The translations under genes and the position numbers were made by a program. From Halichoerus grypus (Eukaryota; Chordata; Mammalia; Carnivora; Phocidae): a stretch of 64,000 nucleotides of DNA. Under the pieces are notes generated by a model, which searched no databases, had not been told where the DNA came from, and saw only the letters and a program-made list of their open reading frames with translations. Numbering within the stretch: position 1 is the first letter of the stretch; each line of letters begins with the position of its first letter. The stretch is from NCBI RefSeq assembly GCF_964656455.1, contig NC_135726.1, positions 1,064,001-1,128,000 on the forward strand, in the 5' to 3' direction. Of the stretch, positions 53,331-64,000 are shown piece by piece.

Positions 53331-53395
53331 GAGGGGCCCTCTTCATAGAGACCCCGACGTCCAGTGCGTCTGGCGAAGACAGCCAAGGCCGCTGG

Positions 53396-54691
53396 TCACT
53401 GTGCCGACCTGGGCAGCACGCAGGTGCAGCCGACGGGCACGCGGATGAACTCGGCGTGGAAGGAGAAGGCCCCGGGCGTGGGCAGCCGCGAGGCGTCCCG
53501 CGAGCAGGGCCGGCGGCGGACCACGAGCAGACTCTGCAGCAGCGGCACGGAGTTGAGCGCGGCCGTCTCCCGGCCCGTCTTGGCGCTAATGCAGCCCCTG
53601 CACAGGCACTGGGCGACGGCCAGCTTCTGCGGGTAGCGGCTCTCGTCGGTGTCCACGCTGCGGGGACAGATGGCGTGAGGCCCCTGCCCGCAGCCCCCCG
53701 GCCGCCCCTCGTGCTCGGGGCGCTCCTGGCCCACGTGAGCCGAGGCTGCGGGGCGGGTGGCACGGGGCCCCCACTAGTGAGGCTCATCGTGCCCCCCACT
53801 GCCCCCCCACCCCTGACACCGGGCCCAGCCACCCCTGCAGGGGCTCAAGTGTGGACCTCAGAATCGTCCCGGGGAGCCCTGGGGATGGAGCCGCGCTGCA
53901 ATCTTGCAGACTGCGGCCCGCCCTCCCCGCCTGGGGGTGATGGCCCATCTGGGGGGGGGAGACACTGAGGCCCAGAGAGGGGAGGCAACAGCCCCACCCC
54001 ACAGAGCAGGGACCCCTGTCCCCAGGGAGTCCCGCAGCCCTCACCGGTATCTCCAGGGCGAGATGGAGCGCTGGTGGATGTCGGCTTCCAATACCTCCTC
54101 AGGCCGCAGCACCGGGCACTGGGTCCCAGCGGGGGGCTCGTCCTGCCGCCTTCTGCGGCCCCCCGCCTCCAGGCTGGCCACCAGGGCTACGGGCAGAGCC
54201 TGCTCCCACTTGGCAGCTCGAGCCAGCAGGTGGGGCGGGGCCTGGCCCAGGGGCAGCTCCTCAGCCGAGTAGCAGCGTGGGGTCCCGTGGAGGTGGGGCC
54301 CCCCCCAGAGCTGGGGGCCATGGAGGGCCAGGCTGGCGGGCAGCCAGAGCAGAAGCAAGAGGCCAGGTAGGAGCTGGTGGACAGGCATCGGGTGGTCAGG
54401 CCAGGGGGTGCCCAGGGAAGGGGGCACCTCCCTGCCCTCCCACCTTGCCCTATTTCCCGTGGAACGATGGAGTGCGGCCCTCCCTCTACAGTTGGAGAAA
54501 CTGAGGCCCAGAGGGAAATTTGACCCTCAGCCCAAGCTCCCCAGAGCACCAGAGCTCCTGGGCCCTGGCTCTCTCCTGTCCCCAGATTTGGGGGGCTTCC
54601 TGAACCCCGTGCCAACCTCCTCTGCTTGGGAGCCGGCGGCACGGGGCAGGCGGGGGCGTGGGGAGAGGCAGCGGCTCACGAGGCTCACCAT
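53396..54691 (-). CDS. IL17C: IL17C, interleukin-17C precursor
   Basis: Three coding exons on the minus strand: start codon exon ending at 54689 or 54680, then 54373-54045 and 53657-53396. The short first exon holds just ATG (or ATG plus three codons), because two GTGAGC donors lie nine bases apart; both are phase 0 and give 197 or 200 residues. The signal peptide is LLPGLLLLLWLPASLA. Then come the family segments YSAEELPLGQAPPHLL, CPVLRPEEVLEAD, RSISPWRYRVDTDE and YPQKLAVAQCLCRGC, and the cystine-knot end GCTCVLPRSAQ. IL-17C is a secreted epithelial cytokine acting through IL-17RA/RE in innate defence. The gene lies tail to tail with CYBA, as in human. Confidence 0.96.
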
Positions 54692-54736
54692 CGCAGCAGG
54701 GGCGCTGGGCTCGGAGAGGCAGGTGCACCTGGCTAC

Positions 54737-54799
54737 GGGCCTGGAGGCTGCGGGCCTGGAGGCTGCGGACCTGGAGGCTGCGGACCTGGAGGCTGCCCG
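54737..54799. repeat. 15-bp tandem repeat in the predicted IL17C 5' UTR
   Basis: Four copies of CCTGGAGGCTGCGGR starting at 54740, 54755, 54770 and 54785. The array sits between the TATA box and the start codon, so it would form much of the leader of the mRNA. Confidence 0.93.
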
Positions 54800-54812
54800 G
54801 CTCCAGGTGCCC

Positions 54813-54872
54813 TTTATACCTCCAGCCACACCTGGGGAAAATCCGGAGCAGCTTCCTCCTGGGGAAGTGCCC
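54813..54872 (-). promoter_or_regulatory. IL17C: IL17C core promoter: TATA box and two kappaB-like sites
   Basis: TATAAA (plus-strand 54813-54818) lies about 120 bases before the start codon, predicting a transcription start near 54787. Upstream are GGGGAAAATCC (54834-54844, plus strand) and GGGGAAGTGCCC (54861-54872), both close to the NF-kappaB consensus. IL17C is known to be induced through NF-kappaB; the use of these sites is inferred. Confidence 0.75.
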
Positions 54873-54879
54873 GGCTGCG

Positions 54880-55934
54880 CTGCTTCCTCCTCCCCTCCCG
54901 GTGGGTCCCCGGCCCCTCCTCCTGCCCCGGGGCGGGCCATGCCCACCCCCACTCCTCCGCTCCCCACCCCCCACACACACCCAGAGGGACCCTGCCCCAG
55001 GCTGCCGCCTTGCAAACGGAGCCACGGAGCCCACGGCTTCTTAGGACGGGGAAGTTCCGCTGCTTGGCGCGGTGAGTGGGGCGCTGGGGCAGCTCGCTCG
55101 TCCACAGGGCTGCGTGGAACTCCTCCAGGGCTGGTTCCCCAGCTTGTGGACACGCGCTTGGTCCCGTTTTTCTATCTGAGACGGTCCAGGAGGGGCCCCA
55201 TGTCTGCCTGCCGCTGCGCAGGTGAGAGAGAGTCCGGAAGAGGCTCCGGGAGTCGGGGGCCGGCCAGTGTCTTCAGGTTCTGGGTTGGGTTTCTGTGGAT
55301 TCACTCAACAAAACCTCACTCTAGAAGCCAGAGATGTGGGTGAGGATGCCTTGGAAACTTTAAAGTGCCTGCACCCCGAGAAGCTGTATTTGAGGAAGCC
55401 CCTCTCGGGGCTGCAGGGGGCTGCGGGGCGACGGTCCAGGCACTTTGGTTGTCCCGAAAGGGACAGTTGGAGGCCATCTGGTGGAGCTCTGGACGCCGCT
55501 CCCTGGGTCCCCTGGCCACCCCTGAGACGCAGGGCCCTGTGTGTCCCGGTTTCTCCTATCAGAGGCTAAAGCATCCCCCAGCTGATGAGGGTCTGAGGGC
55601 AGGGGAGTGGCCAGATACGCACCATTCCCTAAGTCTCCAGGGACACGAAGACCCCCTGGGGGAGCAGGGCTCTCCCAGGTGTGACTCTGGGCAGGGGTCC
55701 TTGCAGGTGTCTGTACATGCAAGTGGGCTGCCCTGTGCCCCTCTCCCTCCGGGGAGCAGGACAGGGTTAGAGGAGACCCTGTCGTCACTGGCCTGGAGGA
55801 AATGCTCCTTCCCAACAGATGGATGGATAGATGCGTTGAGTCCTCAGGGCTGCTCCTGCCTACAATGCCCTGGTCCCTGGTCGTCAGCCCTCTGCTTGCA
55901 TACCTCCTGCAATGGGGAGATCACCACCCCCTGC
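54880..55934. other. IL17C-ZC3H18 spacer, first part
   Basis: No coding exon recognised. GC-rich up to about 55120, then average composition. Confidence 0.45.
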
Positions 55935-56325
55935 ATTAGTTTGCTAGAGCTGCTATCACTAAGTACTATACACTGAGGACGCCACAGTTCTGCAGGCCAG
56001 AGTCTGAAATCAAATTGTGGGCAGGGTCCATTCCTTCTGGGGTCTCCGAGGGAGGACCGTTCCCACCTCGTGCTGCTTCCGGGGGCTGCTGGTGATTCTG
56101 AGTCCCCTGGCTTGTGGCCACGCCGCTGCGACCCCTGCCTGTCTTCACGGGGCCTCTCCCCCGTGTCTGTCTCCCCTGCTCTGTGTCTCCTAAGGACACT
56201 CACCTCATTCAGAACGATCTCAAGATCTTTACCTTAATTATATCTGCCAAGACCCTTCATTTCTCCACAGGGACGGGGGCCAGACCTTTGGCGTATTTTG
56301 GGGGATACACAGTTGAGCCCAGGAC
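55935..56325 (-). mobile_element. MLT1-type MaLR LTR
   Basis: Antisense LTR: GCATTAGTTTGCTAGAGCTG, CACAGTTCTGCAGGCCAGAG, TCCTAAGGACACTCACCTCA and TATCTGCCAAGACCCTTCAT. Solo LTR, no internal genes. Confidence 0.85.
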
Positions 56326-58360
56326 CCCCTCTACAGGGCGGATGCTGGAGGACCAGGAAGCCCCTCCCAAGGCCGGGCTGACCGCCGCCTCCCTGTCTCG
56401 GGAGGGTGAGTTCCAGTCTCTCCTGTGTCCCCCCAGGAGGCAGCGTGAGCCCCTTGAGGGCAGGGGCGGCGGTGTGGTGGCGCCGAGCTGGTCCACAAAT
56501 ACGCTGGAACGAGGGCAAGAGGGACGAGCCTGGCTACCCAGGGAGTAAAACGGGGTGACAGGGCCCCAGCTGCGGGGTGCTGGCAGGTGAACCCCAGCCT
56601 GGAGGCCGAGGGAGCGAGATGCCCGCCGCGCAGTGGTCTCGCCTTCTTTTCTGGGGGGGTCTGGCCGCACACGTACATGGGTGTTATTTATGAAATGAAA
56701 CGGCTATAAATGGTCACTTCGGCTGCGGCTGCCTGGCGGGTCTCCTCCCGCGGGGGCGCAGCTGGATGCACTGGGCAAGCACGGCGGCGCCCTGACCAGC
56801 CAGCCCCCCATGGGGGGGTAGTTTCCGCATTTTCTGTGCCTTTCCAGAACAGCCCATGGGTGGGCACTGCGCTCGGCAGAGGAACCCTGGGACCAGGCTG
56901 CGCGCCCATTCCGCTTCCCGGCACCACCGCCCCTCGCGGCTCCACAGCGGTCCCCAGGGGGGTTGGGGTGGGGGGAGAACTGGCTGAGCGGACCAGGGGC
57001 AGGGCCCAGGGGTCGGGGGTCGCGGCAGGCGGTGCCAAGGCCGGAAGGATGCAGGGCGGGGGCCCAGGCGGCACCTCATTCCTGCGGGCGGCTGAGGCAA
57101 GCACAGAAGTCCCGGGTTGGGCAAGACTGGAAAGGCGCCACCAGAGGAAGGCTGGAGGGAGTCCCGGAGGCGGTGTCCCGGAAGGCCCCGCCCTCAAACC
57201 ATGCCCCTTGGACCACGTGCCTCTGTCAGCATCCTGCTGAGTGAGGCGGCCTGCAGCCCTGGGGGGGGGGGTGACAACTGTCCCTGGGGGGAGCTGGGCA
57301 GCTGGGCGCGTGGGGGAGGGGCGGGGGGAGGCCAGGAGCCCTGCCGGGTGCTGTGAGTGACCAAAGAGAAACCCAGAGAAACTTCACTTTCACCAAATGA
57401 GCTGCCGCATTAGCCTGATGTGTTCACTCATGACGTTGGAGACTGTATCTCCCATTTGAGCGACAAGAATTACAAAATAAAAAACCCTTTTGTTTTTTTT
57501 TATCCACTCAAGAGAGAGGGAGGCCGCGGTGGGGGCTGGGGGGCGTCAGCAGGAGCCAGGTGGTTGGGCAAGGAGTATGGGAAGGCCTGAAGGGATGGGG
57601 CGGGCTGGCCTGAGCTGCCAGAGTTAGTGTGAGTAGTTGTCAGGCCAGAGTTCCAGGAACAGGAAACAGCATGTGCAAAGGCCCTGGGGTGGGAGAATGG
57701 CAAGCAGGTGGGGTGGGGTGGCTCAGCATGTGTCACGTGGCAGGGCTGCTCAAGCTGTGAAGACTGGACCTGGACATGGGGGGCAGTCTAGCGGACAGAC
57801 GTGGAACTGGAGGGACGGCCCTTAATTTTCCCCACTATTTGCATGTTAACCACAGCCAGGATCTCAGCCATCATGTTCCCTGGAGCGCCAACATGCCTGA
57901 GGATCCATTAAGTAATAGAGGGCTTCCTTTTTCCAGATGTATGGCACGGAGTGTTCTTTCCACGAATGTTCTTTCCACCAGACTGGGCAGGGGGAGAGTT
58001 GGTTCAGGCTGTGGACTCGTCAGGCCAGCCTGCACGCACACGGGGGGGCCTGCGTCCACACCAGCTTTGGGGCCGGGGGCCGGCCTAGCCCGACGACCGT
58101 GCTTCCCGGCCTCTCCGCTCGGGCACCCATTTCGGGGAAAGCAGGTCACCGGCGCGAGCGGGAGGTGCTCCGGGGTTCAGGAGGCCCCGCCAGGCCCAGG
58201 CCCACCACGAGGACACAAGGTGCCCTGCCCACGGGGGCCGGGGGGCAGAGGCCCCGCGCCGGCAGCACCAAGGGCATCTCTGATCAGGGCCTCTGCCCGC
58301 CGCGGCCACCGGCACAGCAGGCCCACGGAATCACCACCACCAGGGCAAGACGGCTGCTTA
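56326..58360. other. IL17C-ZC3H18 spacer, second part
   Basis: No coding exon recognised. Includes a short G run near 57260-57271. No clear transposon apart from a possible MIR trace. Confidence 0.45.
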
Positions 58361-58369
58361 TCAAAATAC

Positions 58370-58375
58370 TTTATT
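58370..58375 (-). terminator. ZC3H18: ZC3H18 poly(A) signal
   Basis: AATAAA on the minus strand (TTTATT on plus) defines a 3' UTR of about 660 bases below the stop codon at 59033-59035. T-rich sequence around 58440-58480 on the plus strand gives A-rich UTR on the transcript. Confidence 0.8.
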
Positions 58376-59032
58376 TTAGGAGACCCCTCAAAAAAAGACC
58401 CTCCACATTACACAGACGCCCAACAACACCCTCAGCCTTTTTTTTTGGTCTTTTCTGTATTTTTTTTTTCCTTTTTAAATCAACTAAAACAATCTGATGC
58501 TTAAAATAAAAGACAGGAAATATTTCCCAATCGGACTTCAGTCAAGAATATATATCTATTTTTTGACCCTGGGGCCAGGCGGGGATGGGGAGGAGGCTGC
58601 TCAGGAGCATGGGGCGCTCCCGGGCCGGGAAGGAGCGCGTGCGGAGGACAGGACGCAGGGCAGGCTGGCTGGCAGCGGGGCGGGAAGGCGGGCAGGCGGG
58701 ACTGGGCGCCCGGGACTGATCATTTACATAAAACTGGGGCCGCGTCCTCGCTCCTGCCGCCGGCCCGCCGGCCTGCCTGCCTGTCCGGCGGGACTTCTGC
58801 TCTGGGATGGGGCTGGTTCAGTCTGGTCTGGTCGGGAGAAGACTGGGATTCAGCATCATCTTCATCGTGTGTGGCTTCTTTTCCAGCTGAGAAACTTTTT
58901 TCTTTTTTAATTTTTAAAAAGATTCACAGCCAAAATGAGACGTTAACTTCAAAATCCAAGACGGCTGTGCTCACACTAGTTATAAAAACAGGAGAGTCTC
59001 TCACTGCGGCGGGGGCCGGGCCCGCGGGGCCC

Positions 59033-62000
59033 CTACACCTTCCCGGGGATCTTGGCCCGCTTGCGCGCGATGGCGTCCTCCACGGCTTTGAGCTGCTTCA
59101 GGAGCTCCTCGCGCCGCGACAGCGTGCTGGCCTTCCCGGATTTGCTGCCGCCGGACACGGTGCTCGCGGCGCCGGCGTCCGAGGCTTTGCCGGGCACGCT
59201 TGTGATCTTACTGGAGCTCTTGGACTGGGGAGACAACTGGCGCTTCCTGTGGGGGGAGGGGGAGGCCATCAGAGGGTCTGCCATGAGCCTCCCGCTGGGC
59301 AAGGACGCGGGGCCCTGGCGGCCACGGACAGAGGTCTGCCTCCCGGCGGCAGTGGGCCGGGCTGCGGTGGGCAGTGCCCGTCTCCCGCCCTCGGTTGTGC
59401 AGCGTGAAGGGGGCACAGCGTCCAGGGCTCGGCTGGTGCCCTGCTGACCTGTCCCTCCTGCTTCTGGTGCTTCTCTGCGGCCTCCCCCTGTGGTGGGGAG
59501 AAACCCCATGGTGCTGACCCAGGAGCAGCCTTGAGGGCCGGGGCGGGTGGGGGGCTACACGGATGGCCGAGTCCCGAACCCGTCTGGACCACGACCCTGA
59601 GCGGCGGGCTGGCAGGGAAGGGCCTCACAGCCGGCCTCCTGCGGGAAGGAAATCTCTGCCCTGCTTCCGGGGCCGACGGGGAAGGCAGAAGCTGGGAGCA
59701 CCAGGCAACCTCGTGCCTCAGGGCCCTTGTCCTAGGACCTGCTGCGGGGCAGGAACGCTCTGGCTAGCCCACCTGAGGCCACGGCGCCCATGTGGTGTGC
59801 CCAGGGCACGGGTGGGGCGCTCACCTGTCCGGCGGGGCCACGGGCACCTTGGAATTCTGGCCTCTCTGCCGCTCTGGCTTCGGGGAGCCGAGTCTCCCGC
59901 CTGACTTCCGGTCCCGAGAACCTGGATGACACGGGACGAGGTAAGACCCCGGCCCCAGCCCAGAGTGGGCTGGTGTGCATGGACAGGCTTGGGGCGGCCT
60001 TGCCGGACGCCGGCGACCCCACGCCAGAGACGTGGCAGCTCAGTACCACCTGCATGTTCTCACAGGAAGAGGCAAAGGGCAGAGCGGGTCAAAGGAAGGG
60101 ACAGGGCAGTGCCGGTCCTGTCGGAAAGTGAAGCCCCAGATGCCCACGGAGGCCAAGGTCAGGACAGGCCACCGAGCTCCCATTTATCCAACACAAAGAC
60201 CCTCACCACTCACACCTTCGGACTGGGAACGAACAGGCAGGGAAGCGTAGGAAAGAGAAGTAAGATCAAGAGGCCAGGGGTGCTCGCCGCCCCGCCGTCC
60301 AGTGAGCGCGGGGGCCTGTGTGAGGGCGGCGGGCGGGGGCGGTCAGCGCCCGGGGAGCACACGGGCTCTGGCGCCGGCCGGTTCTCGGCCCCGGGCTCAG
60401 CGGCACCGGCGAGGGGCGCCCCCCTGCCCCTGCTTAGGGAGGACGGATGGCTGCGCACCGGCCTGCGCTCTGCCCGCCCCCAGTCTGCGCGCCCTGTGCC
60501 GTCACGGAGGACCGAGCCACCGTCTGTCAGCCAGACACCGGAGACATTTTCAAAGAACAATGACACTCCTAGTTTTTGTTCATGGAAATGTAGTTACTTT
60601 TCATAAAAAATGTTATTTGTGTTAAAATATAATACTTTGTTACTGTTATTTTAACATTAGCAAACGTTGACGTTTTTTCCCGAGTTTTAACTTCTAAAAC
60701 CTTAACATCGATGGCTGGAACCACACAAGCGCTGGTTCCGTGGGGCCCACAATGAAGAGCACACGGGGTCCCGGCCCCTCTGCCCCGCTGGGCCCTGCGG
60801 GGGTGGGAAGCTCACCTCGGTCTGGGGATAAGTTAGCCCGCTTGGCCGGAGGAGGACTTTGCCTGTCTTTGTCCGAGGGTTCATAGCGCTTCCGGCTTCC
60901 TTTATCGGCCGCCTGGCACAACGGAGGGGGCACAGTGAGGACGGCTGGCCACCGGGCGGGACTAGCCCCCCGCGGGAAGCAGGGCACAGCGGTGGTAGGC
61001 TCACTGCCCCACCCGCCCCCACGCACCCCCCCCGTGGCTGCCCACGGGGCCCCGAGGGAGGCAGGGCCCAGGGTTTCGGGCCTTCATCCTCGGCAGCGAA
61101 GGTGCCCGCAGAGACACTGTGTTCCCTGGGGGCCACCAGCCCCGGAGAGGACCCCAAGGGACCCCGCATCTCGCCCTCCCAGTCCTAGGGAGCCTCGGGG
61201 ACGTCAGCTCACACAGGGCCAGTTACCCGGAGAAGGGCCGGGGAGAGCACCCACCACCCCCGGGACGCTCTCCTCTCCCAGGACACGCTATTGGGCTTCG
61301 CCACCCGACACCCACGCCTCCCCCCATCAGGGCAGCAGGACAAGCGGGCTGATGTCCAGCCACCGTTCACTGGCCCCAGGAACCAGGATGCCCCCCGGGG
61401 AGCTGGGCTCTCGCAATTGCCACCAGGAGTGCCCACGGGCTCACCTTGTTCAAGAGCGTCAGCTTGATCTCCTTATGGGCGACAAACGTGCCCTGCTGGG
61501 GCTGCCCAGGGGGCCCCTGCTGGGGGGCCGTGGGCTGCTGGGGTTTACCGCCGGCAGAAGGCTTTGAGGACTTGGGCAGCTGTGCGGACGAGTCCCTTTT
61601 CCGCTTGTCTTCTTTAACCCCATCTTCTTTTTTAGACTTTCCTGCCAACAACAAACGCTAAGTCACAGTCACCATCCTGGCACGGCGGTCTCCTGGGGGC
61701 CGCCTGGAGGGGGGACGTGCTAGCAGCCAGGCCACGTGTCCGTGAGACGGAGCTGGGAGGTTCCTGCGCTTTCCTGTGTAACCAAGTGAAGCAGTGCACA
61801 CACCCTCTTTCCACGAGGGGCCTGCCCACCTCTGCAGCCACAACGCCCAGGACACGAGGAGCCCCCTGTACCTTTCTCCTTCTTGGTCTGGGCTGGGGTG
61901 GGGGACCGCGAACTTGCTGAGGACACGGGGCTGGCCAGGTCTGCGTACATGTCGTCCGAGTCCACGCTGTGCACTGAGCTACTACTCGACGTGGCGCTGG

Positions 62001-63300
62001 ACACCGAGGAGACGCTGCTCACGCTCAGGGACCTGGACACACACAAGCACGTCTGCACCCACGTGGCCCCGACGGCGAGATGGCCGGGGGCCAGAGGCAC
62101 AGGGGGGCCAGCCGTGGGTGTCCACGCGCACCTTCCCCAGCCTCCAGTTTCGAGGAATGTGTACCACCTAACCGGAAACTTCAGAGGGTAAGGTGGGCGG
62201 TTTAAAGGGGCCCCACAGTGAAGGGACACCCCAGTCACGGAGTCGAGGGCCCTCGCACGAATGAGCAGCCAGCCTGTCTGCTGGGCAGGGACATACGACG
62301 AGTGACTAGCTGTGAGCGAGGCTGGTGATGACAGAGCTGAGGGCCCAGGCTGTGAGGCCCGAGAAAGGGCAGGGCTCTGCCCCGCGGCCACGCCAGAGCC
62401 CAGAGCAGAGGCGCCCCGGCCCCGCACGCGGCTCTGGGAAGCACGGGGACGGCGGCCGGCTCGCGGGGGCTGCTCCCACAGCCCGCGCCGTGAGGACGAC
62501 GTGCCACCGAGTCCGAGTCCGGTCACTCTCCGAGAACTCCGCAAGGACCCGGGCAGAAAGGAAGGGCCCGGCTCCGTTTAAAGGCTGGGTCCTTAAACCT
62601 CTTTGAGGAAGACCTGGGCTGCCTAGAAACGCACGAGGGCGTCCGCTCCGGGATCTAAGGCCTGATCCGACAGCGTCTCCTCTTCCAGCAGCGTGACGGC
62701 GGCACTCGTCCCTACCGGACCGGCCGCCGCTGGGCGCCCCGAGCACGGCGGGCGGGGGGCGGGGGGCCGGGGGGGCGCCGACAATGACCTGGATCTGGAG
62801 CTGGAGCCGCTGTAGCTGCTGCCGCTGCCGCTGCCGCTGATGGTCCGCCTGCAACACAGACAAGGCCCGTGTCACCGGGCGGCTCGCGGGGCGCGCGGTC
62901 TCCCCTCGGGGCAAGAGGCCGTGTCCTCGGCATCCCACGGCAGCACCGCCCCCTTCTAGGGGAGACCTCGGTGTCGACGGGCGCCTGCCGCCCGCACAAC
63001 CACACCTTCCGTCCTTAGGTGCTCGCGCCTCCCATCGTGGTCGGGGGAAACCGAGGCTTGAGGACGTGATGTGACAGGACGGGGACCGAACAGGCCCCCA
63101 GCCTCAGCTGCTTCCCCCAGAAGCCCCCCCCCCCAGCTTGAAGCCCGTTCGCTCACCTCCTGGGGGGGGTCCTAGCTTGCCGCTCCCTCCTCCGGGCTTC
63201 CCGAGGGTCTCCTGGCTTGGCGGGCTCGGGGGCTGGAGCAGTGGTTTTGGGGGCCTGTGGTGGGGCTGGAGGTGGGACTGGCTTCTTCACGGACTTCTCT
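59033..63300 (-). CDS. ZC3H18: ZC3H18, CCCH zinc-finger RNA-decay adaptor (last seven coding exons)
   Basis: Exons in transcript order: 63300-63157, 62848-62789, 62032-61872, 61641-61445, 60912-60816, 59921-59825 and 59246-59033. They are continuous in frame and encode about 322 C-terminal residues; the CCCH finger and N terminus lie right of the window. Visible are a Pro/Lys/Arg-rich start (EKSVKKPVPPPAPP), a Ser/Gly/Arg tract (TISGSGSGSSYSGSSSRSRS), a poly-Ser stretch, charged nuclear-localisation-like runs (KSKKEDGVKEDKRKRD, KRYEPSDKDRQSPPPAKR) and a final predicted coiled coil, STLSRREELLKQLKAVEDAI, before the basic end RKRAKIPGKV. ZC3H18 connects the nuclear cap-binding complex with the NEXT-exosome pathway; this is literature knowledge. 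It runs on the same strand as IL17C, as in human. Confidence 0.95.
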
Positions 63301-64000
63301 CTGTGACAGGAGACGGGGGGAGGGTCACACCGGCCGCACAGGCGGAGGACGGGTCCATCTGAAGAGCCCCCAAGAACCACAGAGCTGGCGCTGTGCTTCC
63401 TCAGGAACGTGCCCCCCCCCCCCCCCCCGCTCACGGGCCAACCTCTGAGGGCACCAGCACCACTCACATGTGGGACCCACGCTGCAGCACAGAGAACGGC
63501 CCCAAATTTTCTGTGCTGTCAGTGTCGGGAGAATACCCTGCCGAACATTCTGGTAGCACCGAACACTCATGGTTCAGGTGGAATCAGCAGGAAACAAAGT
63601 CTTGGGCAAAAGCAAGCTGCTCAGCACAGCGTCAGGGGCGAGTTAAGATCCGTGCAGACGAAAACGCCCGCACGACCTGCCTGCCACGTGGCTGGGGTGT
63701 CTGGATTGGGGTGGCCTCACACGTTCGCTAAGCCCGTCAAATGGCACAACTTAGCTGGCTGGGGTGCCAGGCATAAATTACGCCTCCACACTGCTCACTT
63801 TCTAGGAGGGGGAGACTCCGGGTGCCTGCAAACTCCCGAGGGCTGCTGGAAGGCTTGGATCAGGATGCAAATATGCAGCATGGAGCGTTTCAGCGCCGGC
63901 CACCCGGCGAGTGCCAGGCTATCGGCCGCTGAGTGAGCCACACGCGTGAGGACAAGTGACAAAGGAGGGTGGCGCTGGCGCCACACGGGCACGCAGGCCC
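63301..64000. other. ZC3H18 intron sequence to the window edge
   Basis: No further ZC3H18 exon recognised on the minus strand. A run of 17 C at 63412-63428 (G run in the transcript) lies 112 bases upstream of the first visible exon. Confidence 0.55.

Noticed and set aside
54408..55343. Plus-strand open frame of 311 codons over IL17C upstream sequence
   Set aside because: It reads antisense through IL17C exon 1, the 15-bp repeat and the promoter. Composition is driven by GC content and the repeat.

Overview
This window is nuclear DNA from a placental mammal, most likely a caniform carnivore. It carries many carnivore tRNA-derived SINEs (CanSINEs), several with intact target-site duplications. 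It also has a 5'-truncated L1 whose 3' UTR resembles the L1 family I associate with bears, mustelids and seals; this lineage call rests on pattern memory, not on a search. Split genes, CpG-rich promoters, MaLR LTRs and MIR remnants all fit a mammal. I see no bacterial, viral or CRISPR-type system.

The gene order matches human chromosome 16q24.2-q24.3, read in the opposite direction. On the + strand are RNF166 (3' five coding exons, 420-3414), SNAI3 (three exons, 9918-15814), MVD (ten exons, 34054-41966) and CYBA (six exons, 43894-51808). On the - strand are IL17C (53396-54691, tail to tail with CYBA) and the last seven coding exons of ZC3H18 (59033-63300, continuing past the right edge). The reconstructed proteins join in frame at every junction: SNAI3 292 aa, MVD 400 aa, CYBA 194 aa, IL17C 197 or 200 aa. 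The partial RNF166 (185 aa) and ZC3H18 (about 322 aa) each end at a family-typical C terminus.

The 18 kb between SNAI3 and MVD holds no protein gene I can support. It is a stack of CanSINEs, L1 fragments, MLT1-type LTRs, a MER5-like DNA transposon remnant and an irregular tandem repeat. Tandem repeats cluster around MVD: a 51-bp array lies just upstream of its promoter and a 48-bp GC-rich array fills the start of intron 1. A further array fills RNF166 intron 5, and a 15-bp repeat occupies the predicted 5' UTR of IL17C.

The genes are neighbours, not a pathway. RNF166 is a ubiquitin ligase, SNAI3 a Snail-family repressor, MVD a mevalonate-pathway enzyme, CYBA the p22phox subunit of NADPH oxidases, IL17C an epithelial cytokine and ZC3H18 a nuclear RNA-decay adaptor. 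No undescribed system was found. The most interesting points are gene-structure details: a probable GC-AG intron in MVD, tandem splice donors after the start codon of IL17C, VNTR-like arrays flanking the MVD promoter, and a possible 60-nt cassette exon in ZC3H18.
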